This document shows positions 25,074 through 35,524 of a stretch of DNA of 64,000 nucleotides, piece after piece. The position numbers and the translations under genes are program-made. The stretch's first letter is position 1; each line of letters opens with the position of its first letter. The DNA is from Solea solea (lineage: Eukaryota; Chordata; Actinopteri; Pleuronectiformes; Soleidae), in the NCBI RefSeq assembly GCF_958295425.1, contig NC_081140.1:8253698-8317697 (forward strand), given 5' to 3'. The notes beneath the pieces are model-generated. The model had not been told where the DNA came from. It worked only from the letters and a program-made list of their open reading frames with translations, and made no database searches.

Positions 25074-25547
25074 ACAGTGTTGTAATGTACTTAATTTGTA
25101 CAAAATGCATGTATTTGTACTTTACTATTTGTATTTCTAGCATTTCCTAAATCAATTGTGTACGTTTGGTTATAGTCTGTATTTATGTAGTGCTTTTCCA
25201 GTCTTGATGATCTTCCATACCGCTGCAACATGGGGTTAAGTGTCTTGCTCAAGGACACACAAAGACTAGCAGAGCCAGGAATTGAACCCACAACCTCACA
25301 GTTGAACGACAACTCGCCCTATACCAATGAGCTACCATGGCTCAACCCTAACTCTTCACTTTTTGTGTTTTAAGTACATTTTGTATCAGAAAAAATACTT
25401 TTGATACTTAAGTACAGTGAATGTCATATACTTAAGAGTTTTACTTAAGTAATATTATAAAAAGGGACTTTAACTTCTACCAAAGTCATTTTCTGGTAAA
25501 GTACTTTATACAAGACTAATTTTACCAATACTTACTTCTCATCCGTG
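25074..25547. mobile_element. GTACTT-rich MITE, split by a SINE insertion
   Basis: The left part (25074-25170) opens 'CAGTGTTGTAATGTAC' and continues with TATTTGTACTTTACTATTTG. The right part (25345-25547) has TAAGTACATTTTGTATCAG, GATACTTAAGTACAG, GTTTTACTTAAGTAA, AAAGTACTTTATAC and ends near 'AATACTTACTTCTCATCCGT'. This pattern of repeated GTACTTTTACTTAAGTA words is characteristic of a very common fish DNA element. The two halves are separated by an unrelated tRNA-headed SINE, so this element is the older of the two. Exact ends are approximate. Confidence 0.7.
25171..25342 (-). mobile_element. tRNA-derived SINE of a second family, minus strand
   Basis: On the minus strand the head reads GCCATGGTAGCTCATTGGTA, with an A-box-like TAGCTCATTGG, and 40 bases on GTTGTGGGTTCAATTCCTGG, with a B-box-like GGTTCAATTCC. 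This is the spacing of a tRNA pol III promoter. The body follows with CCTTGAGCAAGACACTTAAC, resembling the MIR-type core, and ends GTGCTTTT...CTGTATTTATG-like near 25175-25200. Both promoter boxes are better preserved than in the other SINE family here. It sits inside the 25074-25547 MITE. Confidence 0.75.
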
Positions 25548-26990
25548 AAGAGTTAACATTATTTAGTAATATGACATATAAAGATGGGTGTATGGATCAC
25601 ATCCTGGTATTGGGATGGGTCAGTACATCAGTACTCATCACACTTAATACATTCAAAAGTTCCTTCACACTATTTTACTGCTAATCATGATGTGTTGTGA
25701 TTGTCTTCTGGACGAGTGATGATCGTAGCAGGCTATAAGTCACTGACTCAAAAGCAACTGAAGTTCCTGAAGCCATTTTATATCTAATCTCTCCTCAAGA
25801 AGGTCATGTTGCTATTAATTGAAGCAAAAAATGAAAACTATGACCTGAGTAAATGAGAATCTTCACAGATGTCAGTATCAGTCCAAATAAAATATGAATA
25901 CTGTGAAATACCAAGTGAAACAGTGTGCATGATGCCTTTGCACATTTAATCTACTACTTAGTCGTACCATACGATGTGATTTTAAGTACCAAAGACTTAC
26001 TGCAGCAAGACCATAACCACAACAACTATTGTTGTGCACACCAATATGGCATTATAGCTGAAGAAACTCGTCTAAGCTGCTAGTTCGGATTTCTCCATGG
26101 TCTTATGTGAATGGTGGCTGTTGTCATCATCCTCTTACTCAGCACTCTGCCAGAAAAAATCAAAATAAAAAGGATGTATTGCAATATTTCCCAGCTCAAA
26201 GACTTCAGTGACACATATGTCATATCATTTCATGACTGCTCCTTTCCTTCCCAATGACAGACAGAAAGTCACGAAAACATCCACCCTTTCACACATTTGA
26301 CTTGCGAGATAATTTGATCATCAATGGCAATGGAATGACGGTTTATTTGCTCATTTGGCTGCAAAGGAGCCTCTCTGGCGAAATGGGAATGTACTGCGAG
26401 CATCAATCATTATTTGGCCTCATTGGAAAGCTCTGGCCCATCCATATGCCAGCATGTCCATGGTCACTGTCTCCCAACGGAGAGGACTTGGCACACTGTT
26501 GCTTCACAGATGTTCTCTGCTTGTGTTTGTTGCTCCTCCTGATTGTATTACACTGCTGAGTGTGTTTGTGCGAAACTGACTTTCTGTTTTCTGACACAGG
26601 GTTAGGGAGACAGTGGCACTTCATTTGCAACTGCTGCGGCCACTAACAGGGGGCATACTGCACATTTATACAGCTGTAATTCCACTCAGTTCCACTAAGA
26701 TTGCATACATTAGATCGGCTCATAATTACTGTTGGAATGAAGAGTTGATTAGCTGACCGACAGAACATTAACTTTCAATTTGCATCTATTTATATTATTG
26801 TTGGTCTTAGCTTTCAAAAAATATAAGTACACACATTAATTAAAGAAGACAGACCTTAGCCAAAAATGTACCAATGCATCAGCCCAATCCACGAAATACT
26901 GTATGTCTACCAATCACTTAAGGTTCATGACTGTGTTAACTGATTTACAAACCTCTTCAATCAGAAAGAGGAGGATGTTGTTCTAATAGA
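25548..26990. other. Unique non-coding stretch, no gene seen
   Basis: Overlapping ~100-codon plus and minus frames at 26254-26630 are shadows of each other, without a known motif or splice signals. No repeat family was recognised. Confidence 0.5.
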
Positions 26991-27030
26991 CACACAAGCA
27001 CTTAGACTTGTTTGTCTATGTGCTTGTGTG
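26991..27030. repeat. 17-bp hairpin with one mismatch
   Basis: Arms CACACAAGCACTTAGAC (26991-27007) and GTCTATGTGCTTGTGTG (27014-27030) pair with a single mismatch and enclose the loop TTGTTT. It lies 136 bases upstream of a SINE. No terminator-like T-run follows. Confidence 0.85.
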
Positions 27031-27165
27031 GGGAAGACAAAGGAGACCAACAGAAGAGCTCCATAGCTGAAGATGTTGCACCACTGGATTAAGCCATAAA
27101 AGAGACTGGTATCATGGAATCTTGTGCAGTCATGAGCTGTTTTGAATTTTTAATTTTGTGGAACA

Positions 27166-27506
27166 GCCACTGAACACAGTTGGTGTAGTGGTAAGCACTC
27201 TTGCCTTTGCAGCAAGAAGAACAAGGGCCTTTCTGCATGGAGTTTGCAAGTTCTCCCCGTGTGTGCATGGGTTTTCTCCGGGTTCTCCAGTTTCCTCCCA
27301 CAGTCCAAAGACGTGCAGATTTGGGGATTAGGCGAATTGGACACGCTAAATTGACCGTGAGAGTGAATGATTGTTTGTCTCGATATGTGGCCAGACAAAC
27401 TGTTCAGGGTGTAACCTCGCCTATCGCCCTAGGTCAACTGAGATTGGCACAGTACCCATGACCCTCATGTGGAGGATAAAGCGGTAGAAAATAGATGGAT
27501 GGACGG
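27166..27506 (+). mobile_element. Near-complete tRNA-headed SINE (copy 5)
   Basis: The head GCCACTGAACACAGTTGGTG contains the A-box-like TGGTGTAGTGG. Then come GCACTCTTGCCTTTGCAGCA, CTTTCTGCATGGAGTTTGCA, 'TCTCCAGTTTCCTCCCACAG', TCCAAAGACGTGCAG, GGGGATTAGGCGAATTGGAC, CTATCGCCCTAGGTCAACTG, 'CCCTCATGTGGAGGATAAAG', and a short ATGGATGGACGG tail. The core resembles the zebrafish DANA/Mermaid type of SINE. The B box is deleted: AGAAGAACAAGGG joins directly where GGTTCAAATCC is expected, so this copy should not be transcribable. It is the reference copy for the family in this window. Confidence 0.85.
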
Positions 27507-30419
27507 AAAAGTCACTGATCTCAATTCAAAGATATACATGTGCAGATTCTCTAAACCATATATGGACGGAACAGAAAAAAAAATAGAACTCAAAACATAA
27601 TAGAGGACATAATGGAGACCTCATCCATGTCACAGGGCAAGCATCTTAGTTTCAGAAGGCTCAGTAGCAATCAGTTCCTTTCCTGCTGCTTAGACTGGGC
27701 CTATTTGGTATGTTGCCCAGCTCCCCTTCCTCAAACAAAGACATAATGATGGATATTTACAACTGGAGTGAGAGTTTGTGTGTTTTCATTCTGGGGAAGA
27801 GAGAGCAAAGGAGGTGTAGGAAGACAAAGTGGGAGAAGGGAAAGTGGTTCAAGAGATGAAACAGGAGGAGCCTGGAAAGGAAAGCCAGACAGCACAAAGG
27901 AACAAGAGTGCTGGGGTATATAAAAACAGAAGAGGAAAGAAAGGATAGAGAGGGAAACTTGAACTACAGAACCCTTCTACCCTTCGCACACACTGATTCA
28001 TGCATGCAACACTTGAGCTAATACTGTTTCACCATTCATTCCCACTATGTTTTGCATAACTTGACATTCTTACATCTTTACCAGTGAATGGCTTTGATGA
28101 GATATGGTTTTAAGGCATGCACTGTGATTAAGATTTCTCTCCAGGGAAAGCTTTGTGTCTACTCTAACCAGAGGACTTGTAGAACGGCTCCCTCTCTCAT
28201 TAGCTATAAAAGTCTCCATCAAGCTTCTGCCGTTTTCCCGTCTCACTATTTTTTTTGCTTTTGCATGCATAAGAAGTGGGAAAATAAGAGGGATATGTGC
28301 TGCAGGCCCTCCTTTCTATTAATGTCTCTGGGGGATTTTTTTTTTTTTTCCTTTTTCTTCTTTTGAAATACATTATCAAGGACCAAAACAGCTTTCCAAC
28401 TGTAATATCTAACACAATAAGTCTCTGCAAAATTGTATTCACAGTTATTGTTTTGAGATCTCAGAGGTTCCTCGCCACTCTCACTTGAAATTCACTTGGC
28501 ACACAGCAGCCAGGTACAGTATTATTAGCTCTGCCAATGGATAAAGTGCACACCCTAAATCAACCCTCACATCTATATCCTAATAACTTTGAATGTATAA
28601 TTCCTGCAGGCAGCCCTCTGCGACGGAGCAGCATCCGATTTACTAATCAGCATTTTTCAAATTCTTTTCAGTGAACCTCATCTCCGACAGCTTCAAAGTT
28701 GGCAGGTCGCAGTCCCGCTCCTACGCTTGTCACATCAGTTGCTACAGTTACAATCCATCCCCACGTGGATGCTTCACAGGTCCCTGAACATGGAAATAGG
28801 CAGAGAGACAAAGAAACAAAAGAAGGAGAGAGATAATGGCTGCTACTAATGCTGCTGTCGGTGCAGGGAAGTGGTTGCACTTTGATGGCATTTTCCCTCT
28901 CACCATTAGGAAGGCAGTGCCTGATGAGGCAGAAACTTGCCCCTGTGAGCAGAACCTTCAGCTAAGCTGCCAGGTTCACACTGACACATGAGCATGAGCA
29001 TGCACAAAATACGCATATTATTAATGGCACTGGGGAAATCTCAAGTGGTTGATTTCATAACCTGTGATGGAATAATTGGAAAAACTGGGAAATGCATATT
29101 CTTATAAAGACATTACAAAAGCAGGTCATTTTATGGGGGGGGTCATTTTATCCTATTTCATTCATTTAATTTGTCATAATTATATTCATGAAAACCTCAA
29201 CGTTAAGTAAAAAACTAATACTTATGACATCAAAACTCTATAGCCCCACATAATAACACCCTGAAAGAGCGAGGAGGAGCTGAAATAACTATTATTATTA
29301 TTATGATTCATGTTGCTGAAAACACTATCTCAAAAGGTTATACCTATTTTTGTTTTGTTCCATTTCAACAAATCCTTGTCATTTTTATTTAATAAGGGCA
29401 TATATCCATAATAGCTTAGAGAAGTCGACGTGTGAAAATTAAAATTCATTTATGGACTGGCTTGTTTCACAGACCTGTGTGGCTGCAAGCACTGAGTCCT
29501 TAAACAGTATCATGGAGGTCTCATGTATGCTCTGAGATGCAGATATGCAAAAACTTGCACCTGCACACACAGAATGAATGACACACACACAAAGCTATTC
29601 TTCTCAGGATACTGCATTGGCTTGCATTCATTTAGACGACCTAAACAAAGTGTTACACCTAAACTTTACCATTGCATTTCAATTAAGAATACTACCAAAA
29701 CTAGCCCCAACTGATCCATTGTTTAGTCCCCCTCCCTTGCAGTACAAGAGTAATGGTACAGTACGGGTGGAGCTAGATTCACGACAGTCAGCTGATTTTC
29801 TGACCACAGAAACGTGTCACTACCTTGCGGCCAGTGTTTTTCAACACTTGCAGTCTATTCTCATATGCTCATGCAGAAAAAAAACCAAGAAGGTACAACA
29901 CAAGCTTGACCTCAGAAGTCACCCAAAATATAAAAGCCAGGATTACCCACTGCTCTCTCACTGGTTCGAGGAAGGGCACAGACTCCTCTCCAGTTTGGCC
30001 ATCCAGGGATCAGCCATCAGCTCTTCAACTGCAGCTCCCTCAGTACAGAGCTAAACAACATCCAGCAGCAAGGATCAAGAGCCAAGTTAGCTCAAACTAG
30101 TCAACTTTGTGAAGAGACACCAGAAGTACAGTCAACCATCTATCATTTCTGGACCAACGTACAGCATCTCAAAAGGACTATCTTTTATGGACTTGGTAAC
30201 ATAACTGAGTGTAGCAGAGCATAACAAAACTTGGCTCAGCATAGACTTTGTGAAATGTTGAATTGAGTTTAGTGCACATGTGTAGATTAAGGTTAATCTG
30301 ATGTTAGTAACGTCCTAGCCTCCTACCATCCTAGATGTGCATGCTACTAACCTCTCTTTTAACCTGGCACCCCCCCCCAACACCTCTAACCACTATTCAA
30401 ATCTTCGTCGTACACTTAA
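27507..30419. other. Unique non-coding stretch, no gene seen
   Basis: Contains a T-run at 28336-28349 and a G-run near 29136. The 158-codon plus frame at 29578-30054 has no recognised domain and no splice context. Its composition (Ser/His/Leu-rich, no patterned hydrophobic segments) looks random. Confidence 0.5.
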
Positions 30420-30578
30420 CCTTTTCCACACAAATGAGGTTTTGCCTCATTAGGACCAGATGATGGCTCCGATGAGGACCACTGGTCCCGACAAGGTCAG
30501 TGTTTGTACCAGAAAAGGTCCTTAAGAGGGGAAAAAAATACCACACACACTCACCAACACACACATTCACATTCACAG
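30420..30578 (-). repeat. (GT)n-anchored dispersed repeat, copy 2
   Basis: Read on the minus strand, a GT-rich start is followed by TAAGGACCTTTTCTGGTACA, AACACTGACCTTGTCGGGAC, CAGTGGTCCTCATC and 'TGGTCCTAATGAGGCAAAAC'. The ACTGACCTTGTC and TGGTCCTAATGA blocks match copy 4 at 57681, and the latter also matches copy 3 at 43020. In this copy the GT tract is at the other end of the unit, so it keeps the front half that copy 1 lacks. Confidence 0.75.
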
Positions 30579-31986
30579 TCAGACACTGCACCACTCACAG
30601 TTCCAGCTATTTAACTCCAAAGTTAATTTGTTCCACACAGGGACATGTGGAGAAGACGGATGCTATCAGAAAGCTGCAGACCTGCTCTCAAACTGACTAA
30701 TCACACAGCCAGAGAGAAGGACTGGGAATGAGAACCCGCACTGGATATGTGGGGGTGAGGGGAGAGAGGTGCCAAAAATTGTGTGTGTGTGTGTTAGTGT
30801 GTGCGTGTGGTGGGGCTAGTAAGACGGGAGATGAATGAAGGACAGACAGAAAAAATGAAAAAAAAACGCCCCATTTCTCACATTATAAATTGCATTAATT
30901 GAAGTCTACGTGGAAAGTCCTGAGTCAGCAGCTTGTTGTGAGCGATGTGTGTTGTTGGATGAGAAAAGTGGAGAGTAATCTGTTTAGCTGGCATGGCACA
31001 TGTCAGTGGATTCCATTAAGGCTGCATTGTGTTACATGTAATATTTGTAAGTAATATAGACTCTGTCTAAAAACACTTCCCTAGTCACTCTGGTCTGGAG
31101 AGGAATTCATAAATCATCCCCAACATCCACTATCAGCTTTAAGAAGGTATTTTATTACTGTACATATTCTTCCCTTCCTGGTGTAATAAAAAAGGAAAAT
31201 AAAATGGCCTGTAAATGCTACTTCTCTTTCCACAAATATACATTGTAAAAATGTTACGTAAATAACAAAATAACATCAACCACATGTAAGCAACATAAGG
31301 TAACAACAAGTGTCAGGTAATGACATCATTATTTAATACTATCTTATATACATTACAAACTTTATAAAAAAAAGATTAAATTGCAGCTGAATTCCAAAAG
31401 AGGGACCTTGAATAATCAAAGCACAACATGGAATAAGAATAGAGACAAAATGTGTATAAAATGCTGAGACCATGCACAATTTATAAATGCAATGTGGTTT
31501 GATTCTTTTTGCTTTGATAATAGGCTTGAGAAAAAATAGTTTTACAAGACAAAGTGCTAAATCACAACACAGTGTGACCTCTATCACGGCTGCAACTCTG
31601 TCCTCAGGGTTTTATTTTTTTTTTTTTTTAATGTCTGAAAGTGGATGCCACCCCTTTGATGCTCTCCACTGAGGAGGTGGGGGAGTGATTATGCTATCAA
31701 AACCAAAACCCGGAAAACATCCAAATTTAATGTCCTAGCATTTGATTAATCTGATAGAAGCATTAGTTTATCTTTAATATTTAATCTGGAAGATCGCTGT
31801 GAATGTCAGAGTGGATGAATTTCTTCTCAATTAATATGGCTCTGTACTTGTGGCCAGTGCCTCTTGCAAGTCCTGTGCGAGGCTTTGAAGATTGCATCGT
31901 AAAATTTTAAATAGCAAATTACTCGCACGTTTCTGGCCACGTCTCCTCCTCTTGCCCTTGGAGATGCTGCTACAGCCATGACCGCC
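30579..31986. other. Unique non-coding stretch, no gene seen
   Basis: Includes a small GT tract near 30780-30812 and T-run 31614-31629. No coding evidence. Confidence 0.5.
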
Positions 31987-32001
31987 AGAGAGAGAGAGAG
32001 A

Positions 32002-32039
<38 letters not shown>
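31987..32039. repeat. (GA)n microsatellite
   Basis: About 26 units with one GGGA interruption. It explains the Ser-Leu repeat in the minus-strand frame at 31831-32136. Confidence 0.95.
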
Positions 32040-32040
<1 letters not shown>

Positions 32041-33181
32041 GGCTGTGAGGGGTTGGTCAGGTTTAAAGATCATTCCCAAATCTATTTTACTTTTATTTCC
32101 ACAGCACGGGGACCTCGACATCTCTTTAAAAACCACAGGGATTTCTAGCCCACATTAAAAGACAGTTAGGCCGGATTAAAAAGCTGCTTTATCACTAGTT
32201 CGTAAGCGCTCAATTATCCTCTGTCCTAGCACGAGTATATCCTGACTCTCCACATTAACCTTGCCCACCTATAACCTCTGTGCAGGTCTTATCTTAGCCT
32301 TTTAAAGACACTGGTTATGGCCTTATCATCCAGTGAGAGTGCTTTTTCTTTTGTATGTCGCCAAAAGGTGTAATTGAATGTGGACGTTCACGTCGTGTGG
32401 AGGGATTTCGACTGCTGTGGTTATCTCTCAGGTGAGCCTGATGCATTGCCAGAGTGACATACACTTTGAGGCATTAGCTAAAGCATGCACAACCAGATCA
32501 TGGAAGGGTTACTAATGGACAACAAAATGACCAAGATTATTGAATTAACAATTAATTTTACTGCTTGTGAAAAAAGCCAACTGCAAATTTACTATTACTA
32601 TTTTACTGCCCAAGTGTGCATGAAAAGATATTGTGAATTGGACGATTTTTTTTTTAAGTCCCCAATTAAAAGGAGTAGCAGTCCAATGGCTGTACAAAGT
32701 AATTACAGGGGCCTAATGATTAAACAGTAGCCTCAATACATCCTTCTCCACACAAAGATCAGGGCACATCAATAAATTATGCGTGCAGCCACATAAACAC
32801 ACAGAAAGGCACATCCACTCACACATACAAACAGATACAGGGACACATCCACACAATCACAGCCTACTTATCTTGATCTATGTAAGTACATGACCTCTAT
32901 TGGCAGAGCAGTCAGGAGCGTGTTCTCCTGTGTCATTAGATTAGAGAACCCTGCATTCCTCTCAAGCCAAGAACAAGATAAGCACACACCAGATCCATGG
33001 TGACAACATCAAAGAGGCATTGAAGAAAAGAGGGAGACCAACACGTACAGCTTACATAAAACGATTAATACACTTGCTATGCATAATGACTCTCATGTCC
33101 CCGTGGAAATCATTATAATGAATGCAATCTTTCGTTTGTATCCCCGCAAAGAAACTGATACACACCAAAGCTATGCTTTCA
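32040..33181. other. Unique non-coding stretch, no gene seen
   Basis: No repeats or coding motifs recognised. The 32160-32480 part is low in simple repeats and could be compared across fish for conservation. Confidence 0.45.
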
Positions 33182-33964
33182 TGGTGGTACAGTTTGGTTT
33201 GGTACAGTACGGCACAGTTTGGAACAGTAAAGCCCTCGGTCAGGCTTGCGTTTCCTTTATGACATTGTACCGGTGCGCCAACAACAAACAACGAGGTGGA
33301 GCGCAACACAACAGACAACAATGGACGACATCCAGCAGCTCGTTTGTTTCTGCTCAGTTTGTTCGAACAAGACGTCAAGCTTTGTATGAGAATGGCCCGT
33401 GTACTTGACGGCCAACGGATTTTCAGAACAAGTCTTTTCCTGATTACCTTTAACAAATAGGGAAATGAAAAACAAAAATTGACACTCATTGAATGTGGAA
33501 ATAAGCGGAAATAGGGAAACAAAATGACAAAATGTGTGTAAAGACACGTGTAGACTGTAAGCAAGGTCCATTCAGAGCAGCACTCCTGACTTACGGTTAC
33601 AGCACAACAGCGTCAAGACAATATTCATAGACAAAATAATAATAAAAACAATTTGCTACAGTCATTTTGTTTCCTGATTTCCAGTTATTTGTACATCCAG
33701 ATGACTGATCATGCTGTTCTTTCACCCTCTTTGTAAATGGTAATTGGGAAACGGCTATTTTTGCGATTTTGTTTGTATTTTCTTAAAACCAAAACAATCC
33801 GTTGGCTGTCTAGTACACGTACTGAGAACAGAACGTGAGCTTTGAAGAAAGGAGTCTTTCTGTCGCCCAATCAGCTGACCGTCGTCGGGCCTGGTTATTT
33901 TGGTACTATTCCTAATGGAAACACACAAAAATATGCATCGTACCGACACCGAAAGTTCCACTCG
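33182..33964. mobile_element. 0.78-kb MITE with GGTACAGT-type inverted ends (family M3, copy 1)
   Basis: The left end (GTGGTACAGTTTGGTTTGGT ... TTGCGTTTCC ... TTGTACC) is mirrored at the right end (TGGTACTATTCCTAATGGAA ... GTTCCACTCGG). Both read inward as roughly 80-bp degenerate inverted repeats. The internal sequence has ACAACAGACAACAATGGACG, GAACAAGACGTCAAGCTTTG and a CCAATCAGCTGACCG block near the right end. A related partial copy is at 47948-48210, whose right end mirrors this left end. The 170- and 109-codon frames inside are incidental. No transposase motif is seen. Confidence 0.7.
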
Positions 33965-34252
33965 GTGACACGCTACAAATTGCCAAAATGAAACCAACCA
34001 GTTTCAAACACTAGATGAAGAAAATCTATTGCTATCTGATATACATTTTTATTCAAAGGTGATTCGTTTAAAGAGTGTACAACTGCTGCCATGCATGCTA
34101 AAAAAAGGTTACCGCTTCCAAATCAAGACATTAGAGATCGCGGTTGCCAACATTTTCGAAAAACACATAAATAAGAAGCTGCACTAGCTTTACCCATACA
34201 CATACAGTACAAAACATTTGGCTGTTTCATTTTTAAAAACAAGAAAGGGTCA
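33965..34252. other. Short spacer between MITE and LINE fragment
   Basis: No feature recognised. Confidence 0.5.
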
Positions 34253-34385
34253 TGGATGTTGTGCTGGAGGACACAAGGACAGTTGTTGTAACAGATGAGG
34301 ATACAAGGGATGGGAGCAAGATGGAGGCAGATGATCGGCGGTGGCGACCGCCAAAGGGAGAGAGAAGCCGGAGACAAGAAGAACG
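34253..34385 (+). mobile_element. RTE-like LINE 3' end, plus strand
   Basis: The plus frame matches what I know as the C-terminus and tail of a common fish RTE-like ORF2: 'DVVLEDTRTVVVTDEDTRDG' followed by a GSKMEADD-type stretch. At the nucleotide level there is GCAAGATGGAGGCAGATGAT, then GTGGCGACCGCCAAAGGGAG and a purine-rich tail. The block 'AAGATGGAGGCA' plus 'GTGGCGA' recurs on the opposite strand at 44064-44130. Only the last ~130 bases remain, as expected from 5' truncation. Confidence 0.7.
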
Positions 34386-35206
34386 AGCATCAACGTTATA
34401 TAGGACATCTTTTGTTTCAATCTTTTGTCACTGAATCAGTGATCAAAACACCAGCCACAGTTTAAGTATGTCACGTGCCCACGTACAGTGTATGCACACA
34501 CACACACACACATAGTATATACATGCAGAATGGTGCACCTACAGTACCATCATATCGTCTATTCATAGTGATGCCGGGTTGGGTTGAAACCCAATGGGGA
34601 GGAACAAAGAGATTTCTGAATACAGCTCAAATGGGGACATTTCCACAGCTCATCTTATATGGATGTTCCCAGGGTGCAGCTGAAAGGGAATTAACTGCCT
34701 TGTGAAAAACAAAGGCTGCTAACAATTACTTTGTTTTTGTTTTTTTTTATGGATATGCCTAGAAAATCAGTGTGAATAGAATGTCACATGTGGCCCCATT
34801 ACAGTGCATTTATATATAACTATTTAAAAAAAAAAAAAAAAAAAGGAGTGGGTGGTTGCCCCAGGTGGGCGTGATTCTAACCAATAAAACATGATGCAGG
34901 CTCTCTCTTCTTCCATTCTCACAATGGACTTGCCATTCTGTGCAACACTACTTGCACCCGTCTCTTCAAAGTAATCAATTGTTGGGAAAATCAGTGTTGG
35001 TGTTTATTTTTCATATTTTTTCTACTCCTTTTCTTTGCTTTACCATTATCCTCTCAAGATCTAATTATCTGTTATCTGTTTCAACCCTCACGTACACTTA
35101 GGGTCTTTATTAGGGTCATCTATTTTTGTTTTTTGTTTTTGTTGATGCATATAGCATGCAATTTATATGTATTTGTATCTATCCTGAGCCACACCACAGC
35201 TACAGT
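34386..35206. other. Unique non-coding stretch, no gene seen
   Basis: Holds a short CA tract at 34497-34512 and poly-A at 34827-34844. No other feature. Confidence 0.5.
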
Positions 35207-35524
35207 AGTAGCTATCACTGGTGCCTTGCAGCCGTTCTGTATGAAGTTTGCATGTTCTCCACGTGTGTGCATGGGTTTTCTCCAGGTACTTTGGTTTCCT
35301 CCCACAGTCCAAAACATGCAGAGGTTAATTGGTCACTCTAGATTGACAGTAGGTGTGTGAATGTGAGAGTTAACGGTTGTCTCCGTGTGTTGGACCCTGT
35401 GATTGACTGGCACTGACCAGGGTGTGACCCCACATTTCACCCTGTGTCAGCAGGGATTGGCTCCAGCTCCCCACAACCCACATGTGGAGGATGAATTGGT
35501 AAACAATGGATGAATGTATGCATG
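35207..35524 (+). mobile_element. SINE with decayed head (copy 6)
   Basis: The body matches the 27166 copy: 'TGAAGTTTGCATGTTCTCCA', 'CGTGTGTGCATGGGTTTTCT', 'TTTCCTCCCACAGTCCAAAA', 'GGTTGTCTCCGTGTGTTGGA', AGGGTGTGACCCC, CAGGGATTGGCTCCAGCTCC, 'CACATGTGGAGGATGAATTG' and a loose ATGGATGA tail. The tRNA-like head is reduced to AGCTATCACTGGTGCCTTGC. The TTGGCTCCAGCTCC version of the 3' block differs from the GATTGGCACAG version in copies 2 and 5, so at least two subfamilies are present. Confidence 0.8.

Noticed and set aside
25171..25342. Functional tRNA gene on the minus strand
   Set aside because: A and B boxes are present, but the sequence runs on into a SINE body and I could not pair a proper acceptor stem.
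29578..30054. 158-codon plus-strand frame
   Set aside because: No recognisable motif, composition appears random, and a second frame is open over the same bases.
33052..33564. 170-codon minus-strand frame
   Set aside because: Most of it lies inside the 33182-33964 MITE and resembles no protein; a related copy at 48 kb does not preserve the frame.
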